Source: a virus. From it: a stretch of DNA of 64,000 bases. The notes beneath the pieces were generated by a model. It was not told where the DNA came from, ran no database searches, and worked only from the letters and a program-made list of their open reading frames with translations. Positions 48,419 through 55,865 of the stretch are shown in pieces (within the stretch, counting starts at the first letter, position 1; each line of letters begins with the position of its first letter). Made by a program: the position numbers and the translations under genes. The stretch lies in the IMG/VR virus record IMGVR_UViG_3300037010_003311, positions 1 to 64,000 of that record. The stretch is one strand, 5' to 3'.

Positions 48419-48877
48419 ATGGAGAATAATGCAATTAATGATCTATGGTTTCTACCATTAGATTTCATTGAAAAGACCGAAAACGATAAGCGTTTAGTGT
48501 ATAGTGATACTGATTCTGTGGTGGGAAATTCAATTATTATAGTAAATGGTAAACCTATTAAAATTGAAGATTTTTATAATTCTTTACCTAATAACTATAT
48601 TGAAGAAAAAGATCATCACTTTGTAAAAAAAAGTGATGGTTTTGTAACGTTAACCGTTAATGATAATCATGAGCTCATAGATAAAGAAATTATTTATTGT
48701 ATGAAGCATTTAGTAAAAAAAAGATTTTTCCGAATTAAAACTGATACAAATGAAGTAATAATCACAGAGGATCATTCATTGATGGTTAAAAGAAATGGTT
48801 ATTTAATTGGTATAAAAGTTAAAGAACTGATGGAAGGTGATGAAATATATGAAATTTCAGAATCCCCCACTTTGTAG
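48419..48877 (+). CDS. DNA polymerase B fragment (N-extein) fused to split-intein N-half
   Basis: 152 residues. Residues 1-32 end in RLVYSDTD, the start of polymerase motif C (YxDTDS). From Ser33 the sequence is an intein N-half: block A SVVGNSIIIVNG and block B EVIITEDHSLMV (Thr116, His119), ending at YEISESPTL-stop. A strong GAGGAGG precedes the ATG. About 120 residues is the usual N-half length of natural split inteins. The chain should trans-splice with the product of 49000, joining YSDTD to SAYLLFDLPF. The extein is very short, so the rest of the palm must come from another gene. Confidence 0.8.
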   Translation: MENNAINDLWFLPLDFIEKTENDKRLVYSDTDSVVGNSIIIVNGKPIKIEDFYNSLPNNYIEEKDHHFVKKSDGFVTLTVNDNHELIDKEIIYCMKHLVKKRFFRIKTDTNEVIITEDHSLMVKRNGYLIGIKVKELMEGDEIYEISESPTL

Positions 48878-49022
48878 AACGTGCTCTAATAAATTGATTG
48901 ATGATTCAATTTGGCAAAAATATATTAATGGTGAAACCGATCTAAAGGATAAAAAATTTTTCAATAATTTTTATTCTAAACTTAAAAAAAGGATATCAAA
49001 TGATATTAAAATTGAAAAATGA
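48849..49022 (+). CDS. Small cysteine protein between the intein halves
   Basis: 57 residues from the ATG at 48849 (GGAAGG upstream); GTG 48837 would add four residues. It overlaps both intein genes in other frames. It has one CxxC knuckle (PPLCRTCSNKLID) and a Lys-rich helix (FFNNFYSKLKKRISNDIKIE). In known fractured genes a free-standing homing endonuclease sits exactly here. This could be the decayed zinc-finger start of one, or an unrelated small protein. Confidence 0.45.
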   Translation: MKFQNPPLCRTCSNKLIDDSIWQKYINGETDLKDKKFFNNFYSKLKKRISNDIKIEK

Positions 49023-50004
49023 TTTTATAGTTGAAGATTTAGGTATTCGAGAAGAATGGGTTTATGATATAGAAGTTAAAGATAATCATAATTTCTTTGC
49101 AAATAATATCTTAGTACACAATTCCGCATATTTGCTATTCGATTTACCATTCAATAAATTTGATGATATCCGGCAACTGGTTGATTATATACAGCAGTTG
49201 TCGACTAAAATTGATACAGAATACAATAATGCTTTAAATTATTATGGTTCAATGTTTGCGGGGTTAAATCCTGAATTCAATATTATGAAATTTAAATCAG
49301 AAGTTGTAGCGTATCAAGGCTTCTTCAACACCAAAAAGTTTTATGCATTGAGTAAAGCTTGGGACGAAGGAGCTTTCTTTGATACGCCAGAAATTAAAAA
49401 GACCGGTGGCCAAATTAAGAAAGCAGACGTTACTAAGATATCGGAACAGCTTTTATCCTTAGTCTATAAAATACTTGTTTTACCATCAGAAACTAAAGAT
49501 CTTGAGTCATTATATAAAAAGATCTTTATTGAGACTAAAAACCGTATTAAAATGCAACTAAAGCATGATATAGATAATCTTGATTTTAAAAGTTTCGGTG
49601 TACCAAAAAAATGGAGTTTTAAAGCTACAAAAGATATGCAGTGGGTAACCGGTGCAAGATTGTATAATCAAATAGTGGAGGATCTTCACCGCCCTGGAGA
49701 TTCAATGTTAACTCTTCCAATTAAAGGGAATTTTAACATTCTTCAAAACTATGATGAACAATTATCTTTAAAAAATAAAGATTTAACTTATCTACTTAAA
49801 GCTGATGATTATAATGATATATCTACTTTAAGTATTCCACCGAATATGAATTCTGAACAAGTACAAAAACTATCAGCGGCATTTGAAAAATATTCAATTC
49901 GAGTAGATTTTGATCAGGTAATGTTATTTAATATAGATATGAAATTGGAAGTATTTGAAAAACTATTTCCCCCAGAAATTAAATTATTGGTAAAGGGAGA
50001 TTGA
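49000..50004 (+). CDS. Split-intein C-half fused to DNA polymerase B C-terminal palm/thumb
   Basis: 334 residues with its own ATG behind AAAAAAAGGATATCAA. Residues 1-41 form the intein C-half: VYDIEVKDNHNFFANNILVHN, block F followed by the terminal His-Asn. Ser42 is the +1 residue. From there SAYLLFDLPFNKFDD completes polymerase motif C. FFNTKKFYALS and IKKTGGQIKKADVT correspond to the KKRY-type region after the active site, and a thumb domain runs to the end. The product needs trans-splicing with 48419 to regain the Asp pair of motif C. Confidence 0.82.
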   Translation: MILKLKNDFIVEDLGIREEWVYDIEVKDNHNFFANNILVHNSAYLLFDLPFNKFDDIRQLVDYIQQLSTKIDTEYNNALNYYGSMFAGLNPEFNIMKFKSEVVAYQGFFNTKKFYALSKAWDEGAFFDTPEIKKTGGQIKKADVTKISEQLLSLVYKILVLPSETKDLESLYKKIFIETKNRIKMQLKHDIDNLDFKSFGVPKKWSFKATKDMQWVTGARLYNQIVEDLHRPGDSMLTLPIKGNFNILQNYDEQLSLKNKDLTYLLKADDYNDISTLSIPPNMNSEQVQKLSAAFEKYSIRVDFDQVMLFNIDMKLEVFEKLFPPEIKLLVKGD

Positions 50005-51089
50005 TGTTAATAGATCCTGCGAATACTCATATTTGTACCCCAGAACTTTATCAACAGTTAATGGATATGATTAAAAAACAACAAATTGCATTTCATCAAT
50101 TTTATAACGTTGAGATAGAAACTGATGAATTACCATTTCTAAATTTCATGCAAACCTATAAAGATAATCAAGCTACAAAGGTTTTAAATAAAACCTACTA
50201 CGATATCGAAACTTATGGTGTCAATGAAAATGGTGAAATAGTAGATGAATTCCCGGAAGTAGATAAAGCTGCGTTTCCAGTAAACGCTGTAGCCTTATAT
50301 AACAATATTACTAATGAAGCTACCATTATATCTTATGTAAATGATTGTAACATTACTGATCCAGTAGCTTTACAAGCTGGGGTTGAAGAATACTATGCTA
50401 AAACGGTCATAGAAAATCCAATCTATGAAATTCAAGATTTAAAAATCATAGTCGAAATAGTTGAAAATGAAAAACAACTTTTCCAATCATTTCATACCAA
50501 AATTCATTCGTTAGATACACTAATGTTGATTGGATTCAATAGTTCATTATTCGATGATGTATATATGATGAATAGAGGATCTAAGCTTTTTGGTGAGGAA
50601 GTATATCATAGTATGGTTTCAGAATTTCAAGTTACCAAATATAGTAGCCGGGTATTTGAGTGGCCAGATTATCTTTTGGTTGATCTATTAAAACTATACC
50701 AACCAGTTGATTCTGGTGGTATGGGCCTAGGCCAATCATTATCAAGTTATAAGCTAGATAATATTGCCGAAGTTGAATTAGGTATACAAAAATTAGATCT
50801 TGATGGGGGTTTCGTAAAAACCTATAGAACCAACATCGTTCAATATTTGACATACAACCTGATGGATACACTATTGACTTTTAAATTAGATCAAAAACTT
50901 CAATTTATTGAGCAAATTTATAGCTTATCGAAGTATAATAATTCGTCGATTGGTGCAACTATTAATGGTCGGTCAATCATGTATAAATATAGAAACGATC
51001 TTATTTATGCTAATCAAAAAAAATTGATCCGTGCTAAAAAATATTCTAGGGAAGTTTTTTATCAGATTGAAAAGGAGGTTAAAAAGTGA
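50004..51089 (+). CDS. DNA polymerase B 3'-5' exonuclease domain as a separate protein
   Basis: 361 residues from the ATG at 50004 (TGATG overlap with the previous gene). The three exonuclease motifs of family B polymerases are present in order: YYDIETYG (Asp67, Glu69), LIGFNSSLFDD near residue 170 and YNLMDTLLTF near 290. The chain ends soon after (YANQKKLIRAKKYSREVFYQ) where a complete polymerase would continue to motif A (DxxSLYPS). It therefore provides proofreading but not synthesis. It is the N-terminal portion of a polymerase yet lies downstream of the C-terminal portion, a permuted gene order. Confidence 0.8.
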   Translation: MLIDPANTHICTPELYQQLMDMIKKQQIAFHQFYNVEIETDELPFLNFMQTYKDNQATKVLNKTYYDIETYGVNENGEIVDEFPEVDKAAFPVNAVALYNNITNEATIISYVNDCNITDPVALQAGVEEYYAKTVIENPIYEIQDLKIIVEIVENEKQLFQSFHTKIHSLDTLMLIGFNSSLFDDVYMMNRGSKLFGEEVYHSMVSEFQVTKYSSRVFEWPDYLLVDLLKLYQPVDSGGMGLGQSLSSYKLDNIAEVELGIQKLDLDGGFVKTYRTNIVQYLTYNLMDTLLTFKLDQKLQFIEQIYSLSKYNNSSIGATINGRSIMYKYRNDLIYANQKKLIRAKKYSREVFYQIEKEVKK

Positions 51090-51529
51090 AACAACTTGGA
51101 TCCGAGAATTTAACTATAATTGATAAATTAGAAAATATTAATAAGTTAACTTCCGATATAGACCAAAATATAAAACTGTGTAAATCAATTATAACAGTAA
51201 ATAATAAAGTCTCCGAGGATACATTAGAGCTCATCGAATCTATAAATTTAGATATTGATAAGCTTAAACAAGAGCAATTTTATATACTCGAAAATAATTA
51301 TAATTCAAAACTAACGTTCCGTGGCATCGAATATCGAGTATTAGAATTGATTAAAATTAAAGAAGCGTTAAAAGCTAAAATGGATGCAATTATTGATTAT
51401 TTAAAAGTCATGGAAGATCAGGAGATTGATCAATACCACCTTAGAGTCCAAACCTTATTAAATACAATAAAAACGGAATACCGAGATATAAATAGAGTGT
51501 TGTATCTCCACAATACTAAAAAGGCTTAG
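51086..51529 (+). CDS. Coiled-coil protein, GTG start
   Basis: 147 residues starting at a GTG overlapping the previous stop, with AAAGGAGG upstream. Long helices and coiled coils throughout (KLENINKLTSDIDQNIKLCK; LVLELIKIKEALKAKMDAII-like region). Coupled to the polymerase exonuclease gene, so it might assist the fractured polymerase, but sequence gives no evidence of this. Confidence 0.5.
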   Translation: MKQLGSENLTIIDKLENINKLTSDIDQNIKLCKSIITVNNKVSEDTLELIESINLDIDKLKQEQFYILENNYNSKLTFRGIEYRVLELIKIKEALKAKMDAIIDYLKVMEDQEIDQYHLRVQTLLNTIKTEYRDINRVLYLHNTKKA

Positions 51530-51540
51530 AAAGGCGCAAG

Positions 51541-52383
51541 ATGAAAGAAAACGAAAAAAATAGATTCGAGTTAAGTGAAAGGGATCCATATCTTTCACAA
51601 ACTTTTTATAGCTTAGAGGGTGAAGGAATGACTCTAGGGCGAACAGCTTTATTCTTAAGAATAAATGGTTGTAATGCTACTTGTACATTCTGTGACACAA
51701 GTTTTAGTATCAAGGGTGAAGAAAAATATAATCTTGTAAATATGGCAGAACCAGAATTTGTGGATTATCTTCGTAAAGAATACCAGCATCTTGATATTGA
51801 ACATGTGAATTCTATTACTATAACCGGTGGTGAACCACTTAAAAATATTAAACAGTTTAATAGAATGTTTAAAAATATTCTACATGTGTTTCCTAAAGTG
51901 GAGCATGTAATATTCGAAACTAATGGTACCTACCTAAGTTCGACTAGTAACTGTTTAAAGCTATTACGAGAAATTGGAGAATTTATTAATATAGATCAGA
52001 TTAACTTTACTTTAAGTATCAGTCCAAAACTATCCAGTAAAATGAGCTGGAGTAAAACAGATGATGCTGAAGTTTTATCTTGGTATAACGATATTCTTCA
52101 TAATTATAAATATTATCTAAATCGTTATTTAGATATACAAATGAAGTTTATTCAATTTCCAAATGATAGTGAATACTTTAATTTGAATCAAAATCTAATA
52201 AATTTATGTAAGGAATACAATATTCCAAACTATAAGATATTGATTATGCCTTTTACTCCACCAGATCCACTTGGTAAAGATAGTGCTATTTGGACAGAAT
52301 CTAAAGATACTGCGGCGAGATATGCGTTAAAGCATAATTTTAGATACAGTCCTCGTATCCATATTGATCGCAAATTGGATTAA
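51541..52383 (+). CDS. queE: 7-carboxy-7-deazaguanine synthase QueE (radical SAM)
   Basis: 280 residues. It converts 6-carboxy-tetrahydropterin to 7-carboxy-7-deazaguanine. FYSLEGEGMTLGRTALFLR leads to the iron-sulphur cluster motif NGCNATCTFCDT (Cys44, Cys48, Cys51; C-x3-C-x2-C), then TITGGEPLKN binds SAM. It is larger than the smallest QueE proteins but within range. It acts after FolE and QueD and before QueC. QueD is not in the window and could come from the host or elsewhere in the phage. Confidence 0.92.
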   Translation: MKENEKNRFELSERDPYLSQTFYSLEGEGMTLGRTALFLRINGCNATCTFCDTSFSIKGEEKYNLVNMAEPEFVDYLRKEYQHLDIEHVNSITITGGEPLKNIKQFNRMFKNILHVFPKVEHVIFETNGTYLSSTSNCLKLLREIGEFINIDQINFTLSISPKLSSKMSWSKTDDAEVLSWYNDILHNYKYYLNRYLDIQMKFIQFPNDSEYFNLNQNLINLCKEYNIPNYKILIMPFTPPDPLGKDSAIWTESKDTAARYALKHNFRYSPRIHIDRKLD

Positions 52384-52385
52384 TT

Positions 52386-53666
52386 ATGGGAAATGTTAGT
52401 ATCCGGGATATTACTGCTTATGTTTGGAATACATCTCTTAATAACTACAGTCCGGTAGCTACATCTGATTTCGAAGTACATAAAGATCCGATCAGGACCC
52501 AACACAGTGATGGTAACCAGTATCGATTAAAGATTAATGCTATCTCAAGTACTATAGATGAGGTTAATCCAGTTTTTAATATGTTTGGTATTATTAATAC
52601 AACTGATACAAATAATGAGCATTTCTGGCTTAAAAAATGTTTTAAAGTTGAGGTTAACATATCATCTCAAATTAAAGTAATTTATCTGTTACCAATGTCC
52701 TATAATGTTAACTTGGAGAAATCAGTAACTTATATCTGTATGGAAATGAGCGAACGATTATTAGAGCTTGGAAATTTTAAATACTTTACGGAATTAGGAT
52801 TATCCGATTTTACAACATTTTTCAAAAATCGGATAACTGAAGCAAATAACTATTTAAATGAATTGGCCAAGTTAGCTTGCAAGCTTGATAAGTCTTTTGA
52901 AGGATTTAAGATTATTCCGAGAGCACCAGTTAGTACTATGGATCGGGCTTCTAATCAGATAAATAATAATAACATTATGCAGCTAGCCGATCAGTTATTC
53001 GAACTCGGCTGGTTTAAATGTCCAGCATATGCGAGTTATGATTCCTTTGATTTACAAGCTATGTCAGCTAACCCAAAAGATAAGTGTATTATAACGTATA
53101 AGATACTTGATCTAGGGGATATTCGAAAAATAACTAACGCAGTAAATGTTACTACTATGGCTCTATATTCTGGGTTACAAGATCAAACAGTGAAGCCATT
53201 TTTTGATACCGCATTTTTTGATAATTTTATCAATAAGAAAGCTACATTTGAATTTTCAAAATATGGTTCTTGGGTAAACTGTCTTATGGATGGTGGGCTT
53301 GAACAGGGTGATAGTACTAATCGTATTGAATTGGAAGCATTATTTGGTTCCAAAGAAAATATGGAAGCTAAACTCTGTTGTTTAAAACAACTCGTAGCTA
53401 TTAATCCACAAGTCTATTCATATGTATTACCAAATATGTTGTTAGGCGCAGATTTTGGGGTTTATAATCTTGGCTCGGGTGGTATTACTGCCTATGATTT
53501 TATAGTAGCTATAAACTATTCGGCCACCAATTTAGATGGCCGAACGGATGGTAGCAATTTAACGTTTACTACTAAATTAAAAACGCTAAAATTTAATTAT
53601 CCGATAATACAAACGGATTTTTATAATAACTTAAATATTAATGGGACACCATGTTTAAATGGATGA
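52386..53666 (+). CDS. Large hypothetical protein
   Basis: 426 residues, no recognised family. Beta-rich and soluble, with NYSPVATSDFEVHKDPIRTQ near the N-terminus and LGADFGVYNLGSGGITAYDF near the C-terminus. It starts two bases after queE. The location suggests a replication, recombination or DNA-modification role, but nothing in the sequence specifies it. Confidence 0.5.
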   Translation: MGNVSIRDITAYVWNTSLNNYSPVATSDFEVHKDPIRTQHSDGNQYRLKINAISSTIDEVNPVFNMFGIINTTDTNNEHFWLKKCFKVEVNISSQIKVIYLLPMSYNVNLEKSVTYICMEMSERLLELGNFKYFTELGLSDFTTFFKNRITEANNYLNELAKLACKLDKSFEGFKIIPRAPVSTMDRASNQINNNNIMQLADQLFELGWFKCPAYASYDSFDLQAMSANPKDKCIITYKILDLGDIRKITNAVNVTTMALYSGLQDQTVKPFFDTAFFDNFINKKATFEFSKYGSWVNCLMDGGLEQGDSTNRIELEALFGSKENMEAKLCCLKQLVAINPQVYSYVLPNMLLGADFGVYNLGSGGITAYDFIVAINYSATNLDGRTDGSNLTFTTKLKTLKFNYPIIQTDFYNNLNINGTPCLNG

Positions 53667-53697
53667 CATTAATAACAATAACCATTAAAGGGAAATC

Positions 53698-54168
53698 ATG
53701 GGAACGCACAAACGAAAGTCGAAGCGAGTAGAACTCCTTGAATTATCAAGGCAGCAGGAATTAAGAAGTGTATTAACTCCAGAAGAATACGATTATAAAT
53801 TTAAGTCGTTTCTGACAGAGTTTAATATTGATCCGGCTTATATGAATTTTTATAAATTTTTACAAGATCCGGAATTCGAATTACCTCTTCAGGGGCTTTT
53901 AAGTCTTATACGTGGCGCTGGTTTTGATCTTCAGTTAACACTAGTGAATAAAAATTTTAAATACGATGATGCAAAAGAGTGGGACCAATTCCTAACTCAT
54001 TTAAAAAATGTAGTATTTAAATACCATGTACCTAAAAAGATTATTGACCCAACAGATGGAAAACCTCTCAAAAAGAGAGTTAGTTCGAAAACAATAATGA
54101 CTTCTATGAACGAGGTTGATACAATATCTACTTCAGAATTACAAAATCTTATGGATGAGGTTTGGTAA
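53698..54168 (+). CDS. Basic hypothetical protein
   Basis: 156 residues with a basic N-terminus (GTHKRKSKRVELLELSRQQE), a helical centre and a Lys-rich tail (HVPKKIIDPTDGKPLKKRVS). Starts after AAAGGGAAATC. Possibly nucleic-acid binding from charge alone. No family recognised. Confidence 0.45.
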   Translation: MGTHKRKSKRVELLELSRQQELRSVLTPEEYDYKFKSFLTEFNIDPAYMNFYKFLQDPEFELPLQGLLSLIRGAGFDLQLTLVNKNFKYDDAKEWDQFLTHLKNVVFKYHVPKKIIDPTDGKPLKKRVSSKTIMTSMNEVDTISTSELQNLMDEVW

Positions 54169-54189
54169 TTTAATATATAAAGAGGTTTT

Positions 54190-54942
54190 ATGACAGGATT
54201 ACCAGGGGCGGGAATACCAGGACAAGGTGTACCACAATATCAACAACAGGTACCATCATCATATCAACAAGTTGGTGTACCACAAGCTACGGTGCCAATG
54301 CAACAAGCTACGGTGCCAATGCAACCAATGCAACAAGCTACGGTGCCAATGCAACCAATGCAACAAGCTACGGTGCCAAGCAACGGATTACCAGGACCGA
54401 CGAATACTAGTACCTACCGAAATTTAATTACTGTAGGAACTATTACCCATACTGGTAACCAACTATTTGAAATTAATGGTAGAATTGATATTACCGATAA
54501 ATTCCCAGATGAATTTGCGTTTGTTTGGATTGCACCATCAGTTATTAATAATACTAAACAATCAAATAGAAGTTATGTATTGACTGATAAAATTAATATG
54601 AAATTCAGTTCAGAAGAGTTGCATGGATTAGCAGAAGCTTTAACAGAAGCTGGTATGTGGGGACGTTGTTCTTTTATTAAATTTAGTGATCCAAAAAAAT
54701 CGGGGTCGAACAATAACACTACCTCAAATGATTCAAAAAAGTTTACTGTTACTGCAAGCGTAGAAGGTGATAAAGTTAAAGTATTTATGAACATCATACA
54801 GGGTTCTAAAAAAATAGCTATGCCATTAGAAAAGTATACCGCATTAGGTTTAGCTCATCAAATACATGATTTAGCTACGGAAATTAATAGAATGAAATTT
54901 GAGCTAGATAGAGAAAGAGCAAAAAATTTTATTAAACAATAG
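54190..54942 (+). CDS. Hypothetical protein with Pro/Gln repeat N-terminus
   Basis: 250 residues. Residues 1-65 are low-complexity (GLPGAGIPGQGVPQYQQQ then QATVPMQ repeated four times, sometimes with PMQ). A globular domain (about 70-235) follows, with LITVGTITHTGNQLFEINGR and ELHGLAEALTEAGMWGR. A disordered tail on a compact domain is seen in ssDNA-binding proteins, but the tail is usually C-terminal and acidic, unlike here. Function unknown. Confidence 0.45.
   Translation: MTGLPGAGIPGQGVPQYQQQVPSSYQQVGVPQATVPMQQATVPMQPMQQATVPMQPMQQATVPSNGLPGPTNTSTYRNLITVGTITHTGNQLFEINGRIDITDKFPDEFAFVWIAPSVINNTKQSNRSYVLTDKINMKFSSEELHGLAEALTEAGMWGRCSFIKFSDPKKSGSNNNTTSNDSKKFTVTASVEGDKVKVFMNIIQGSKKIAMPLEKYTALGLAHQIHDLATEINRMKFELDRERAKNFIKQ
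54283..54378 (+). repeat. Tandem repeat coding for QATVPMQ(PMQ)
   Basis: CAAGCTACGGTGCCAATGCA occurs at 54283, again about 21 bases later, then twice more at about 27-base spacing. The first interval lacks the extra CCAATGCAA. It lies in the disordered N-terminus of its gene and may change length by slippage. Confidence 0.8.
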
Positions 54943-54953
54943 GATTAGACAAT

Positions 54954-55406
54954 TTGAAACTTGATTCTAATATTTCGAATCAGACTTATACTGATTATCT
55001 ATTATCAAAATCAAATCGGTCTTTACGAGATACCGGGATACCCGGTATTCATATTCATTATTCCAGGAATAGGAGCGAAGTTTTTTTCCGGCCAACCCTA
55101 AAGATAAATAAAAAAGATATAATGAAACATCGTAATTTTGATTTAAACTATTTTGGGCTTTGGATAGCAATCCGATATTACAATAAAATAGTTTTAGATT
55201 TTGCAACAGATGAAAAAAATAAGGATACTCGGTTAAATATAAATACAGTTTTCGATTTTATGTTATTCAATAACGTAAAACTTGATCAACAAGTATACGA
55301 AGCTATTGCAAATAGAGATGAAAAATCTTTACAATTGCTTTATGAAATTACTTTCAATCAAAAACCATTTGATTTCGAAAGTATTATTAACGATATACAA
55401 ACGTGA
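54954..55406 (+). CDS. Hypothetical protein, TTG start
   Basis: 150 residues from the TTG at 54954, with AGGATTAGAC upstream. Contains KSNRSLRDTGIPGIHIHYSR, then a basic and hydrophobic centre and an acidic tail. No motif recognised. It belongs to the continuous transcript ending in dpdA. Confidence 0.45.
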   Translation: MKLDSNISNQTYTDYLLSKSNRSLRDTGIPGIHIHYSRNRSEVFFRPTLKINKKDIMKHRNFDLNYFGLWIAIRYYNKIVLDFATDEKNKDTRLNINTVFDFMLFNNVKLDQQVYEAIANRDEKSLQLLYEITFNQKPFDFESIINDIQT

Positions 55407-55433
55407 AAAATATAAAGGTTAAAAGGATTAATT

Positions 55434-55865
55434 TTGATAGATTTAAAAATGAGTGAAACAGAAGTATCTCCACCAGCAATTGCGGAAGTAAATGCCTCTA
55501 CCGATTTAGATACTGGTGGGAAATATACAAAGATTATAAATCTTACGAATCATAAACTAACGGAAATTCTTAGTGGGATCCAAATTGATTTCTCTGAGAG
55601 TGGCGTAGCTAGAGTTGATTGTAGAGATGAAATCATTTATCGTGATCCATCTGGTTATACAATTTCTCGTACAAAATATGTACATATTGTTGGCATCGAT
55701 TTGGATAATATTAATCCAAATCATTTATACATAGTTTCAGCTGTGGTATTGAATGCCATTCGTGAACGTGGATTACAATTTGATAATATTGTGGCACCAG
55801 CTAAAATCATTAGGGATAGTGATAACAACGTTATTGCGGCTAGGGGGTTCCGAGTAAATGGTTAA
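55434..55865 (+). CDS. Conserved phage-type protein, TTG start
   Basis: 143 residues from the TTG at 55434 after AAAAGGATTAAT. The pattern KIINLTNHKLTEILSGIQID, SGVARVDCRDE, and then LYIVSAVVLNAIRERGLQFD and APAKIIRDSDNNVIAARGF matches a protein type common in phages (NLTPH ... YIVS ... RD-G-VIG). Function unknown. The stop overlaps the next ATG. Confidence 0.6.
   Translation: MIDLKMSETEVSPPAIAEVNASTDLDTGGKYTKIINLTNHKLTEILSGIQIDFSESGVARVDCRDEIIYRDPSGYTISRTKYVHIVGIDLDNINPNHLYIVSAVVLNAIRERGLQFDNIVAPAKIIRDSDNNVIAARGFRVNG

Noticed and set aside
48837-49022. Programmed frameshift joining the intein halves into one protein
   Set aside because: The C-half has its own ATG and strong ribosome site, the N-half ends at a natural split point, and the middle frame encodes no intein sequence.
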